From: Pseudonocardia sp. MH-G8
GTDB lineage: Bacteria > Actinomycetota > Actinomycetes > Mycobacteriales > Pseudonocardiaceae
DNA length: 64,000 nt
NCBI RefSeq assembly: GCF_002262885.1
Contig: NZ_NKYF01000033.1
Coordinates: 1 to 64,000, forward strand
Reading direction: 5' to 3'
Shown: positions 1 to 8,548 of the stretch, one piece after another
Position numbering within the stretch: position 1 is the stretch's first letter
Layout: every line of letters begins with the position of its first letter
Program-made: the position numbers and the translations under genes
Notes under the pieces: generated by a model
The model's database searches: none
What the model was told of the DNA's origin: nothing
Seen by the model: only the letters and a program-made list of their open reading frames with translations

Positions 1-1098
1 GCGCTGCAACGGCGCGGCACGTTCGCCGAACGCGGCTATCGCAAACCCGAAGGCGCGTTGACCGACCTGCTGGGATGCGACTCCTACGAAGCGCGCCGCC
101 GCGTCGTCGCCGCCGAGCAGGCGTGCGAGCAGATCGGGCTCGACGGCACCGTGCTGCCCGCCCGCCTCCCCGCCACCGGGAAGGCGTTCGCCGCCGGACA
201 CGCAGGCCTGCGCCACGTCGAAGTCATCGCCGCCCTGCTGGGCACCCCCGAAGCCGGGCGGATCACCGACTGGCAACGGGCGGGGCTGGAAGAGCAGCTG
301 GCCGGTATGGCCGCCGAATACTCGCCAGGGCAACTACGCAAGATCGGCACCCAACTCCTGGAAGCCCTCGACGGCGACGGCCCCGAACCTGATGACAACC
401 CGCCCGAGCCGGTCAACCGGCTGCAGGTCCGTAAGCGTCGCGACGGGTCAGGCGGCACGATCAGCGGGCAGTTCGACGACGCGGCGATGTTCGACGCGAT
501 CGCCACCGTCATCGACGCCAAAGCCAAGCCCCTCGGCCGCGATGATCAACGATCGACCGGGCAGCGTCAGGCCGAAGCCCTCGCCGACGCCTGCGGGTTC
601 GTCCTCGCCCACGCCACCCTCCCCGACACCGGCGGGCGACGCCCACACCTCAACGTGCTGATCCGGCTCGAAGACCTCGAAACCCGCGCCCGCTCCGCGA
701 TGCTCGACTTCGGCGGCCGCATGAGCCCCACCTCGCTACGGATGCTGGCCTGCGACGCCGCCGTCGTACCCATCGTCATGAACGGCGCCGGACAACCCCT
801 CGACGTCGGGCGCTCCACCCGGGTGATCCCCGACGGACTACGCCGGGCGGTCACCGCCCGCGACCGCGGATGCGCGCACCCGGGCTGCGACCGGACACCT
901 TCTTGGTCCGAAATCCACCATATCTGGGAGTGGGAGTACGGCGGACCCACCGAACTGAACAACCTGGTGAGCTTGTGCAAGGTGCACCACCGCCTGATCC
1001 ACGATTCCGGATGGGTGGTCCGGATCCGTGACGGGTTACCCGAATTCATCCCACCGAAATGGATCGACCCCGAACAGAAACCCCGCCGGAACCCCTGA
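1..1098 (+). CDS. 13E12-repeat DUF222/HNH endonuclease-like protein, 5' end outside window
   Basis: The reading frame is open from base 1, so the N-terminus lies upstream; 365 codons and a TGA stop are visible. The protein has a DUF222 region followed by a C-terminal HNH domain with a CAHPGC zinc knuckle, an EIHHIWEWEYGG core and SLCKVHHRLIH. It matches residues 56-423 of the complete gene at 39055-40326 at roughly 97% identity by eye. Differences include VLPAR/VIPAR, GTPEAG/NTAEAG, a missing three-residue ADH insertion, and Ser for Cys just before EIHH. DUF222/HNH (13E12) proteins are multicopy in mycobacteria and relatives; nuclease activity is a family-level assumption. Similarity to the second copy stops at the stop codon. 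Confidence 0.9.
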   Translation, partial: ALQRRGTFAERGYRKPEGALTDLLGCDSYEARRRVVAAEQACEQIGLDGTVLPARLPATGKAFAAGHAGLRHVEVIAALLGTPEAGRITDWQRAGLEEQLAGMAAEYSPGQLRKIGTQLLEALDGDGPEPDDNPPEPVNRLQVRKRRDGSGGTISGQFDDAAMFDAIATVIDAKAKPLGRDDQRSTGQRQAEALADACGFVLAHATLPDTGGRRPHLNVLIRLEDLETRARSAMLDFGGRMSPTSLRMLACDAAVVPIVMNGAGQPLDVGRSTRVIPDGLRRAVTARDRGCAHPGCDRTPSWSEIHHIWEWEYGGPTELNNLVSLCKVHHRLIHDSGWVVRIRDGLPEFIPPKWIDPEQKPRRNP

Positions 1099-1112
1099 TG
1101 GGCGGCCGAGGA

Positions 1113-1883
1113 TCACGACTGCGGGTCGGCCTCTCGGGCGCTCCGGTCAACCACCGCACCTCGTGCCGGGAGGACACCGTGGAACGCACGAATATGGGCC
1201 TCGATACGGCCGGCGGCCAGCTCGGCGTCGCCGTCCGCGAGCGCGGCGTAGATCTCCCGGTGCTCGCCGCGCAGGCGTCCACGCAGCGCGGGCCAGTCGG
1301 CTCGCTCACGCATCGCCCCCACCAGAACTCCTCGCACCGACTCGCGGATCGCCACCGTCAGCTCGTTGACCAGGCGGTTCCCGGCCGCCGCTGCGATCAG
1401 GACGTGGAAGGCGATATCGGCGTCGCTGAACACCTCAGGGCCCAGATCAGCATCCATCGCGTCGAGTTCGGCCGCCATGACGAGCAGGTCCCTCGCCGTC
1501 CGGCGGCGGGCCGCGAGCCCTGCCGAGAAGCGCTCCAGCATCACCCGGGCCTCGGTGACGTCATCCACCGGGAACGAGTCGACGGCGAGGTGCAGTGCGA
1601 GCACCCGGCCCAGGGCTCGAGCGGGAGCCGGGACGACGACGGTGCCCGACGCCTCTCCCGTGCCGACCTGCGAGCGGATCACGCCCTGCGCCTGCAGAAC
1701 CCGGAGCGCCTCCCGCACCGCCTGCCTACCGGCGCCCAACTGGTGGGCCAGCTCCCGTTCGCCGGGCAGGCGATCGCCGGGGCGCAGCTCGCCGGCCATG
1801 AGCCGGTGCTCGATGTGTGTGAGCACCATTTCGTGGGCACGTCGACCACGGAAGTCGGGCGGCACGCCCCTCCCCTCACACAC
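1113..1883 (-). CDS. FadR-type GntR regulator, probable repressor of lutABC
   Basis: 256 residues. An N-terminal winged helix (about 18-78, with PGDRLPGERELA and GAGRQAVREALRVL) is followed by an FCD ligand domain (about 95-235) carrying the Asp/His pattern FSDADIAFHVLIA, GEHREIYAAL and IEAHIRAFH that binds metal in this family. It is divergent from lutA with 131 bp between. Two TGGT-N3-ACCA sites lie in that gap, the kind of site FadR-type proteins bind, so it most likely represses lutABC and itself in response to lactate or a related acid, as LutR/LldR do. The start is uncertain: the GntR domain begins at RRAHEMVLTHIE, so a start a few codons downstream is possible. Confidence 0.85.
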   Translation of the reverse strand: MCEGRGVPPDFRGRRAHEMVLTHIEHRLMAGELRPGDRLPGERELAHQLGAGRQAVREALRVLQAQGVIRSQVGTGEASGTVVVPAPARALGRVLALHLAVDSFPVDDVTEARVMLERFSAGLAARRRTARDLLVMAAELDAMDADLGPEVFSDADIAFHVLIAAAAGNRLVNELTVAIRESVRGVLVGAMRERADWPALRGRLRGEHREIYAALADGDAELAAGRIEAHIRAFHGVLPARGAVVDRSAREADPQS

Positions 1884-1944
1884 GCAGGCACAACTTCACG
1901 CGACGCACCAGCTGGACCGCCGGCATGCCGGACCCATCGGCGTC

Positions 1945-1981
1945 TTGGTCGCACCATAGCGCTAGCTTGGTCTGACCAAGC
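1945..1981. promoter_or_regulatory. Tandem FadR/LldR-type operators between lut regulator and lutA
   Basis: Site 1, TGGTCGCACCA, is at 1946-1956. Site 2 is the palindrome GCTTGGTCTGACCAAGC at 1965-1981, with core TGGTCTGACCA at 1968-1978. Both fit the TNGTNNNACNA consensus of FadR-subfamily regulators. Their centres are 22 bp apart, about two helical turns, so two dimers could bind the same DNA face. lutA starts 34 bp downstream behind a GGAGG. Binding by the adjacent regulator is inferred. Confidence 0.75.
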
Positions 1982-2014
1982 CCTCCATCCACCACAGCTC
2001 ACCTCGGAGGCCAC

Positions 2015-2824
2015 ATGACCCGGGTCGGCCTGATGGTCACCTGCATCAACGACGCGCTGTTCCCGGACACCGGCAAGGCCGTCGTCACGCTGCTGCGCCG
2101 GCTCGGGGTGGAGGTCGAGTTCCCGGCCGCGCAGACCTGCTGCGGCCAGCCGATGACCAACACCGGTTACCTGGACGAGGCGGTCCCGCTGGTGCGCAAC
2201 CACGTGGACGCGTTCTCCGGATGCGACGCGATCATCGCGCCGTCCGGGTCCTGCGCGGGCTCGGTGCGCCACCAGCACGGCATGGTCGCGCAGCGCTCCG
2301 GCGACCCCGGTCTGATCCGCGGGGTGGCGCAGGCGCCACCGGTGTACGAGCTCTCGGAATACCTGGTCGACGTGCTCGGGGCCGAGGATGTGGGCGCGTA
2401 CTTCCCGCACCGGGTCACCTACCACCCGACCTGCCACTCGCTGCGGATGCTCGGCGTCGGCGACCGGCCGACCCGGCTCCTGCGCGCGGTGCGCGGCCTG
2501 ACGCTGGCCGAGCTGCCCGGCGCGGCCGAATGCTGCGGGTTCGGGGGCACGTTCGCGGTGAAGAACGCCGAGACCTCGATCGCCATGGGCAACGACAAGG
2601 CCCGGCACGTGCAGGAGACCGGTGCCGAGGTGCTCGTCGCCGGGGACAACTCGTGCCTGATGCACGTCGGCGGCCTGCTGTCGCGGCAGCGCTCCGGCGT
2701 GCGCGTGATGCACCTGGCCGAGGTACTGGCCCAGACCGAGCCGGTGATCTCCTCCGGCGACCGGGCGGGAGACGCGCGGAGCGCCGGAACCGCGGTCCCG
2801 CAGAAGCGGGAGCAGCTGCGATGA
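2015..2824 (+). CDS. lutA: L-lactate oxidation Fe-S protein LutA (CCG-domain protein)
   Basis: 269 residues with two cysteine-rich CCG domains: CCGQP at residues 42-46 and CCGFGG at 173-178, plus further cysteines (PSGSCAGS, HPTCHSL, DNSCLMH). This is the layout of LutA/YkgE, which with LutB and LutC forms the iron-sulfur complex oxidising L-lactate to pyruvate. The ATG has a GGAGG seven bases upstream. The stop overlaps the lutB start (ATGA at 2821-2824), so translation is probably coupled. The arginine/proline-rich tail after residue 245 is variable in the family. No lactate permease gene is adjacent. Confidence 0.93.
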   Translation: MTRVGLMVTCINDALFPDTGKAVVTLLRRLGVEVEFPAAQTCCGQPMTNTGYLDEAVPLVRNHVDAFSGCDAIIAPSGSCAGSVRHQHGMVAQRSGDPGLIRGVAQAPPVYELSEYLVDVLGAEDVGAYFPHRVTYHPTCHSLRMLGVGDRPTRLLRAVRGLTLAELPGAAECCGFGGTFAVKNAETSIAMGNDKARHVQETGAEVLVAGDNSCLMHVGGLLSRQRSGVRVMHLAEVLAQTEPVISSGDRAGDARSAGTAVPQKREQLR

Positions 2825-4320
2825 GCGGGACCTTCCTCGGCACGCCGGCCTTCCCGGAGGCGGCCCGCGCCGCGCTGTCGGACACCCAGCTGCGGCGCAA
2901 CCTCGCCCACGCCACCACCACGATCCGCACCAAGCGGGCGAAGGTCGTCGGCGAGGTCGACGAGTGGGAACAGCTGCGGCTGGCGGGCGAGGCGATCAAG
3001 AACCGGGCGCTGCGGCACCTGCCGCACTACCTGGAGCAGCTGGAGCGCTCGCTGACGGAGGCGGGCGCGACCGTCCACTGGGCCCGCGACGCCGCCGAGG
3101 CGAACGCGATCGTCGTCGACATCGTCCGCAAGCACGGCACGGACGAGGTCGTCAAGGTCAAGTCGATGGCCACCCAGGAGATCGATCTCAACGGCGCCCT
3201 GGAGGCCGCGGGGATCCACGCCTGGGAGACCGACCTGGCCGAGCTGATCGTCCAGCTCGGCGACGACCTGCCCAGCCACATCCTGGTGCCGGCGATCCAC
3301 CGCAACCGCGCGGAGATCCGCGAGATCTTCCTGCGCGAGATGGGCCGGGCCGGTCGTGCGGCACCCGAGGACCTCACCGACGAGCCCGCGCAGCTGGCGG
3401 CGGCCGCACGGGCGCATCTCCGGGAGAAGTTCCTGCGGGCGAAGGTGGCCGTCTCCGGGGCGAACTTCGCCGTGGCCGAGACCGGGGCGCTGACGGTCGT
3501 CGAGTCCGAGGGCAACGGCCGGATGTGCCTGACCCTGCCGGAGGTGCTGGTGTCGGTGGTCGGCATCGAGAAGGTGCTGCCCAGCCACCAGGACCTGGAC
3601 GTGATGTTGCAGCTGCTGCCGCGGTCGTCCACCGGCGAGCGGATGAACCCCTACACGTCCACCTGGACGGGGGTCACGCCCGGGGACGGGCCGCAGGAAG
3701 TGCACGTGGTGCTGCTGGACAACGGCCGCACCGACGTCCTGGCCGACCCGACCGGGCGGCAGACGCTGCGCTGCATCCGCTGTTCGGCCTGCCTGAACGT
3801 CTGCCCCGTCTACGAGCGCACGGGCGGGCACGCGTACGGCTCGGTCTACCCGGGCCCGATCGGCGCGATCCTCACCCCGCAGCTGCGCGGGGTGGGCCAC
3901 GACGCGCAGACCGACTCGCTGCCCTTCGCCTCCAGCCTGTGCGGGGCGTGCTTCGAGGTGTGCCCGGTGCGGATCGACATCCCGGAGGTGCTGGTGCACC
4001 TGCGCGCGCAGGTCGTGGACGCGCACAAGCGGGAGCGGAGCCTGCCGTCGGTGCAGGACCTGGCGATGAAGGCGGCGTCGTGGGCGTTCTCGTCCTCGTC
4101 GCGCACCGCCGCGGCGGAGCGCGCGGCCGGGTTCGGCGGGCGGCTCGCCGCGAAGGTGGGGCGCACCGCTCCCGGGGGGCGCCCGGTGCTGGGCGCGATC
4201 CCGGGGCCGGCGGGAGCCTGGTCGGACTCCCGGGACGTGCCCGTCCCGGCGCCCGAATCGTTCCGGCAGTGGTGGGCGCGGACCGACGGCGGTCGTACCG
4301 AGCGGGAGGAGCGGCGGTGA
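2821..4320 (+). CDS. lutB: L-lactate oxidation Fe-S protein LutB
   Basis: 499 residues from the ATG that overlaps the lutA stop; the longer open frame upstream is the lutA shadow. A large LUD-type N-terminal region is followed by two ferredoxin-like clusters, CIRCSACLNVCP from residue 318 and CGACFEVCP from residue 374, which should each hold a 4Fe-4S cluster. The C-terminal tail is low complexity and ends in a charged segment. This matches LutB/LldF/YkgF, the electron-transfer and probable catalytic partner of LutA and LutC. The GTGA at 4317-4320 couples it to lutC. Confidence 0.94.
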   Translation: MSGTFLGTPAFPEAARAALSDTQLRRNLAHATTTIRTKRAKVVGEVDEWEQLRLAGEAIKNRALRHLPHYLEQLERSLTEAGATVHWARDAAEANAIVVDIVRKHGTDEVVKVKSMATQEIDLNGALEAAGIHAWETDLAELIVQLGDDLPSHILVPAIHRNRAEIREIFLREMGRAGRAAPEDLTDEPAQLAAAARAHLREKFLRAKVAVSGANFAVAETGALTVVESEGNGRMCLTLPEVLVSVVGIEKVLPSHQDLDVMLQLLPRSSTGERMNPYTSTWTGVTPGDGPQEVHVVLLDNGRTDVLADPTGRQTLRCIRCSACLNVCPVYERTGGHAYGSVYPGPIGAILTPQLRGVGHDAQTDSLPFASSLCGACFEVCPVRIDIPEVLVHLRAQVVDAHKRERSLPSVQDLAMKAASWAFSSSSRTAAAERAAGFGGRLAAKVGRTAPGGRPVLGAIPGPAGAWSDSRDVPVPAPESFRQWWARTDGGRTEREERR

Positions 4321-4976
4321 GCGCGCGCGAGGCGATCCTCGGCCGGGCCCGCCGTGCCCTGGCCGACGTACCCGAGTCCGATCCCGCCCTCGACGTCCCC
4401 GTGGTCCGGCCCGAACCGGACCGCAGACGCACCCACGAGCAGGTCGTGGACCTGTTCGCCGAGCAGGTCGCGGACTACCGCGCCGTCGTCGAGCGGGCCA
4501 CCACCTCCACCGCCCCCGGCCTCGTCGCCGCCGCTCTCGAGGGGCGCACCCCCCTGTCGGGGAGCGGCGCCCTGCGCATCCTCGTCCCACCGGGATTCCC
4601 GCGGGCGCTGGTCCCGGACGGGGTCGAGGTGCTGCACGACGGCCCGGACGTGGCGGTGTCCGAGCTGGACCGCTGCGACGGGGTGCTGTCCACCGCCGCG
4701 ATCGGGATCGCCGAGACCGGGACGATCGTGCTCGACCACCGGGAGGGTCAGGGCCGCCGCGCCGCGACGCTCGTCCCGGACCTGCACGTCTGCGTGGTGC
4801 GGACCGACCAGATCGTGCCCGCGGTACCGGACGCGGTCGCCGCGCTCGACCCCCGCCGGCCGAGCACCTGGATCAGCGGGCCGAGCGCGACCAGCGACAT
4901 CGAGCTGGACCGCGTGGAGGGTGTGCACGGCCCGCGCACGCTGCACGTCCTCATCGTCGCCGACGATCACGAGTGA
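4317..4976 (+). CDS. lutC: LUD-domain protein LutC
   Basis: 219 residues from the GTG overlapping the lutB stop. The single LUD domain includes DGVLSTAAIGIAETGTIVLD (about 119-138), a hallmark stretch of LutC/YkgG, and a C-terminal GPSATSDIELDRVEGVHGPR segment conserved in the family. LutC completes the LutABC L-lactate-oxidising complex in the cytoplasm. The N-terminal 60 residues are acidic and variable. A DeoR regulator gene follows after 54 bp, so read-through into the next operon is possible. Confidence 0.93.
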   Translation: MSAREAILGRARRALADVPESDPALDVPVVRPEPDRRRTHEQVVDLFAEQVADYRAVVERATTSTAPGLVAAALEGRTPLSGSGALRILVPPGFPRALVPDGVEVLHDGPDVAVSELDRCDGVLSTAAIGIAETGTIVLDHREGQGRRAATLVPDLHVCVVRTDQIVPAVPDAVAALDPRRPSTWISGPSATSDIELDRVEGVHGPRTLHVLIVADDHE

Positions 4977-4984
4977 ATGTGCGA

Positions 4985-5030
4985 TAGCTACCATCTGTGG
5001 CGCGACCGGCACCCTCACTACCATCGCCCT
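4985..5030. promoter_or_regulatory. Possible operator: direct CTACCATC repeats before the DeoR gene
   Basis: CTACCATC occurs at 4988-4995 and again at 5018-5025, 30 bp (about three turns) apart, in the 54-bp gap between lutC and the DeoR-family gene. Spaced direct repeats of this kind are typical DeoR operator layouts, so autoregulation is plausible. No confident -35/-10 pair was found here. Confidence 0.35.
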
Positions 5031-5864
5031 GTGAGCGACGCGACGGACCGGGCCGCAGCACCCACGAGCGGATCCGCCGACGGTGGTGCCGCGCTGCGCT
5101 ACGACGCCGCACCCCGCCGCCGCGACGCGATCCTCGAGCGGCTGCGCGCGAGCGGGCACGTCTCGGTCTCGGAGGTGAGCCAGGCGCTCGGGGTGTCGGA
5201 GATGACCGTGCGCCGTGACCTGCGCCGCCTGGTCGAGACGGGCGACGCGAGCCTCGTGCACGGCGGCGCCAGCCTCCCGGCGGGATCGCACGGCCGCCCG
5301 GTCTTCGGGGTGCGGGCGCTCGTCAACGCCGAGGCCAAGCGGCGCATCGGCGCGGCGGCCGCGGCGATGGTCGCGGCCGACGACACCGTGGGCATCGACG
5401 CCGGGACCACCGCCCTCGAGGTGGCGCACGCGCTGCCCGAGACCTTCTCCGGCTGCGTCGTCACGCATTCGGCGCCGGCGCTGGCCGTGATGCTCGCGCG
5501 CAAGGCCGCTCGCGTCATCGCCATCGGCGGGGAACTGTCGCACGACAACCAGGCGATGATCGGGCCCAGCGCCGCGCACTTCGTGCGGAACCTGCGCCTG
5601 CGCCTGCTCGTGCTCGGCGTGGCCAGCATCGACGTCCGTGGTGTGTACGTCCGCTCCGAGCTGGAGCTCAGCGTCAAGCAGGCGCTCCTCGACGTCGCCG
5701 AGGACGTCGTCCTCGTCTGCGACGCCTCCAAGGAGGGCGGGCCGGGCACGGTGCGCGTCTGCACCCTGGACCGGATCGACACCGTGGTCACGGACGCGCC
5801 GATGAGCGAGGGGCTCACCCGGCGCCTGCACGCGGCCGGCACGCGCATCGTCGTCGCGCGCTGA
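5031..5864 (+). CDS. DeoR-family sugar catabolism repressor
   Basis: 277 residues from the GTG at 5031. The open frame begins at 4977, but its first 18 codons show no conserved sequence and would start right at the lutC stop. A DeoR winged helix (about 20-75: RRDAILERLRASG, VSEVSQALGVSEMTVRRDL, VHGGASLP) precedes the DeoR sensor domain (AKRRIGAAAAAMV, GIDAGTTALEVAHAL, GGELSHDNQAMIGPSA). DeoR repressors sense phosphorylated sugars, which fits the kinase encoded three genes downstream. It is the first gene of the sugar-type operon ending at 15341 and probably its main repressor. Confidence 0.88.
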   Translation: MSDATDRAAAPTSGSADGGAALRYDAAPRRRDAILERLRASGHVSVSEVSQALGVSEMTVRRDLRRLVETGDASLVHGGASLPAGSHGRPVFGVRALVNAEAKRRIGAAAAAMVAADDTVGIDAGTTALEVAHALPETFSGCVVTHSAPALAVMLARKAARVIAIGGELSHDNQAMIGPSAAHFVRNLRLRLLVLGVASIDVRGVYVRSELELSVKQALLDVAEDVVLVCDASKEGGPGTVRVCTLDRIDTVVTDAPMSEGLTRRLHAAGTRIVVAR

Positions 5865-5879
5865 CCCGTCGCCCGGGTC

Positions 5880-5921
5880 TTGACAGGGGCCCCGTGCATC
5901 CGAACACTGCATGCAATGTTC
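5880..5921 (+). promoter_or_regulatory. Candidate promoter and operator of the sugar operon
   Basis: TTGACA at 5880-5885 is a perfect -35. Seventeen bases later the -10 slot (5903-5908, AACACT) is poor. The near-perfect palindrome GAACACTGCATGCAATGTTC (5902-5921, 9 of 10 pairs) covers this slot and the ATG at 5916. There is no Shine-Dalgarno before that ATG, so the message may be leaderless, with the palindrome as operator for the DeoR or GntR protein of the operon. Confidence 0.45.
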
Positions 5922-7073
5922 GCTTCCGCACAAACTCCGGAGCGCCTGCTGCCGGCGTCCCCCGTCGCCGCGGTCCGGCTGCGGGTCTTCCGCAGCGCGG
6001 TCGTCGACGGGGTGGCGATGTCCTTCGCCCCCATGGGGCATCGGGCCATGGCCGTGGTCGAGGTCGAACTCGAGGACGGCGCGCGCGGCATCGGCGAGAC
6101 GTGGGTGAACTACCCGGCCTGGGCCTGGCGCGAGCGCGCGGCGACCCTCGCCGAGGGTGTCGCCCCGCTGCTCCTCGGCCGCACCCTGACCAGCCCCGCG
6201 GAAGCGCACGACCTGCTCATGGCGGCACTGCGGCCGCTGGGCCGGCAGTGGGGGGCGCCGGGTCCGGTGCACCAGGCCGTCAGCGGCGTGGACACCGCGC
6301 TGTGGGACCTCGCCGCCCGGCACGCGGGCCGGCCGCTCGCCGCCCTGCTCACCGGGGCGGACGTCCGGCGCGAGCTGCCCGTCTACGCCTCCAGCCTGGG
6401 CCCGGACGACGTCGCGGCGACGGCGGAGCGCTGCGCGGGCGCCGGGCACACGGCCGTGAAGGTCAAGCTCGGCTTCGGGCGCGACCGGGACCTGGCCAAC
6501 CTCCGCACCGCCCGCCGCGTGCTCGGGGGCGGGGTCCGGCTCTTCGGCGACGCCAACCAGGCCTGGTCGCTCGACGAGGCCCTCGACCTCGTGCCCGCGT
6601 TGCGGGACGCGGGCGTGGAGTGGCTGGAGGAGCCGCTGGCCGGTGACGACCCGGGCGCGCTCGCGCAGCTGCGGCGTCGCGGTGGGCTGCCCCTGGCCAC
6701 CGGCGAGAACCTCTACGGCGCCGCCGCCTTCGCGCCCTACGTCGAGCAGGGCTCGGTGGACATCGTCCAGCCCGACCTGTCCAAGGTCGGCGGCCCGACC
6801 GAGTACCTGCGGGTCGTCGCGCTCGCGGCGGCGACGGGCACGACCGTCAACCCGCACCTGTACAACGGCGCGGTCGCCACCGCCGCGACGCTGCAGGTCG
6901 CCGCGGCCGTGCCGGCGACCACGGCCGTCGAGTGGGACGTGCGCGCCAACCGGCTGCGCGAGGCCGTCGACCACCTGCTGACCGACCACGGGACCGTCCG
7001 CGTGCCGGACCGCCCCGGACTCGGCGTCGATCTCGACCTCGACGCCATCGCCGACCTGGAGGAGACCCTGTGA
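5916..7073 (+). CDS. Mandelate racemase-type enolase superfamily enzyme, likely sugar-acid dehydratase
   Basis: 385 residues from ATG 5916; the frame also opens at a TTG at 5880, but that TTG belongs to a -35-like TTGACA. Active-site residues are readable: KxK (Lys182, Lys184), metal ligands Asp212, Glu238 and Glu264, then Asp287 and His314. Spacings D-E 26, E-E 26, E-D 23 and D-H 27 equal those of mandelate racemase, placing it in the MR subgroup, most of whose members dehydrate aldonic or uronic acids to 2-keto-3-deoxy acids. The substrate is unknown. Neighbouring aldehyde dehydrogenase, kinase and aldolase genes suggest it supplies the keto-deoxy acid for them. GTGA overlaps the next gene. 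Confidence 0.85.
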   Translation: MFASAQTPERLLPASPVAAVRLRVFRSAVVDGVAMSFAPMGHRAMAVVEVELEDGARGIGETWVNYPAWAWRERAATLAEGVAPLLLGRTLTSPAEAHDLLMAALRPLGRQWGAPGPVHQAVSGVDTALWDLAARHAGRPLAALLTGADVRRELPVYASSLGPDDVAATAERCAGAGHTAVKVKLGFGRDRDLANLRTARRVLGGGVRLFGDANQAWSLDEALDLVPALRDAGVEWLEEPLAGDDPGALAQLRRRGGLPLATGENLYGAAAFAPYVEQGSVDIVQPDLSKVGGPTEYLRVVALAAATGTTVNPHLYNGAVATAATLQVAAAVPATTAVEWDVRANRLREAVDHLLTDHGTVRVPDRPGLGVDLDLDAIADLEETL

Positions 7074-8548
7074 CGACCGTGAGCAGCAGCGACGCGACCG
7101 TCGGTGCGGTGCTGGCCGAGCCGACGGGTGTCGTCGTCGACGGTCGCCGCCGCACGACGTCGTCCCGACGGCCGCTCGTCGCGCCGGTCGACGGCAAGCC
7201 GTGGACCGAGATCGCCGTCGGCGGGCGGCAGGACGCCGAGGACGCCGCCGGTGCCGCCGCCCGGGCGTTGCCGGCGTGGTCGGCCGCACCGCCCGCCGAG
7301 CGCGCCGCCTCGCTGCGCGCCGTCGCCGACGAGCTCGACGCGGCAGCGGCCGGCGCCGAGTGGCCCGCGCTCATCACCCGGGAGACCGGCAAGCGGCTCG
7401 CGGAGGCCCGCGGCGAGCTCGGCCTGTCGGCCGTCTACTTCCGGGTGATGGCCGACCTGCTCGAGCAGCAGCAGGAACGCGTGCTGCACGCCGTCACCGG
7501 CACCGCGCACCACGTCGAGGCGCGGCCGCTCGGGGTGGCCGCCGTGCTCACCCCCTGGAACTTCCCGGTGTCCATCCCGGCACGAAAGATCGCCCCCGCG
7601 CTCGCCGCCGGTTGCCCGGTGCTGTTCAAGCCGTCCGAGGTGGCGCCGCTGTCGTCGATGGTCCTCGCGGCCCTGCTCGACCGGCACCTGCCCGCGGGCA
7701 CCGTGAACACCGTGCTCGGCGAGCCGGCCGACGTCGTCGACCCGTGGCTCGCCCACCCGGAGGTGCAGGTGGTCTCCTTCACCGGCTCCACCCGGGTGGG
7801 CGGGCTCGTCGCCGCCGCGGCCGCACCCCGGTTCCTGCGCACCGTGCTCGAACTCGGCGGCTGCGCGCCGTTCCTCGTGCTCCCCGACGCCGACGTCGAG
7901 CAGGCGGTGCAGACACTGCTCGTCGCGAAGTACCGCAACAACGGGCAGTCCTGCATCGCCGCCAACCAAGTGTTCGTCGCACGCGAGGTGGCGGGCGGGT
8001 TCGTCGACGCCTTCGTCGCCGCCACCGAGCGACTCGTCGTCGGCGATCCGCTCGATGCCGCAAGCGACATCGGCCCGCTCGCCCCCGCGGGTGACCCCGC
8101 GCGCCTGGCCGAGCTCGTGGACGACGCGGTCGCCGCCGGGGCGCGCGTCGCCGGAACCCGCGCTCCCGTGCCGGAGCCGGGGCACTGGTTCGCCCCGACC
8201 GTCCTCGTCGACGTCCCCGCCGCCGCGGCGGTGTTCCGCGACGAGGTGTTCGGCCCCGTCGCGGCCGTGAGCACCTACACCGACCTCGACGACGCGATCG
8301 CGCAGCACCGGGCAACCGGCTACGGGCTGGCGGGCTACGTATGCGGCACGGACGTCGACGTCGCGCGGGCGGTCTCCGGGCGACTGCGCGCCGGCATCGT
8401 CGGCATCAACACCGGCACACCCAACTACCCCGGGGCCCCGTTCGGCGGGCTCGGGCTCTCCGGCTCCGGGTACGAGGGCGGCCCGCAGGGGCTGGAGGCC
8501 TTCCAGGCGTGGCGCACCACGGCGGTCGCCGGCGACGCGGTGTCGTGA
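7070..8548 (+). CDS. NAD(P)-dependent aldehyde dehydrogenase
   Basis: 492 residues from the GTG that overlaps the preceding stop; the open frame extends upstream only as shadow. Typical ALDH elements are present: TPWNFP, FKPSEVAPLS, FTGSTRVG, general base Glu261 in ELGG, catalytic Cys295 in GQSCIA (34 apart, as in the family), and DEVFGPV. The loop is ELGGCAP rather than the common ELGGNAP. It should oxidise an aldehyde to the acid in the cytoplasm. In this operon it could make the sugar acid used by the dehydratase, or oxidise an aldehyde released by the aldolase. The stop shares one base with the next ATG (TGATG). Confidence 0.9.
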   Translation: MTTVSSSDATVGAVLAEPTGVVVDGRRRTTSSRRPLVAPVDGKPWTEIAVGGRQDAEDAAGAAARALPAWSAAPPAERAASLRAVADELDAAAAGAEWPALITRETGKRLAEARGELGLSAVYFRVMADLLEQQQERVLHAVTGTAHHVEARPLGVAAVLTPWNFPVSIPARKIAPALAAGCPVLFKPSEVAPLSSMVLAALLDRHLPAGTVNTVLGEPADVVDPWLAHPEVQVVSFTGSTRVGGLVAAAAAPRFLRTVLELGGCAPFLVLPDADVEQAVQTLLVAKYRNNGQSCIAANQVFVAREVAGGFVDAFVAATERLVVGDPLDAASDIGPLAPAGDPARLAELVDDAVAAGARVAGTRAPVPEPGHWFAPTVLVDVPAAAAVFRDEVFGPVAAVSTYTDLDDAIAQHRATGYGLAGYVCGTDVDVARAVSGRLRAGIVGINTGTPNYPGAPFGGLGLSGSGYEGGPQGLEAFQAWRTTAVAGDAVS

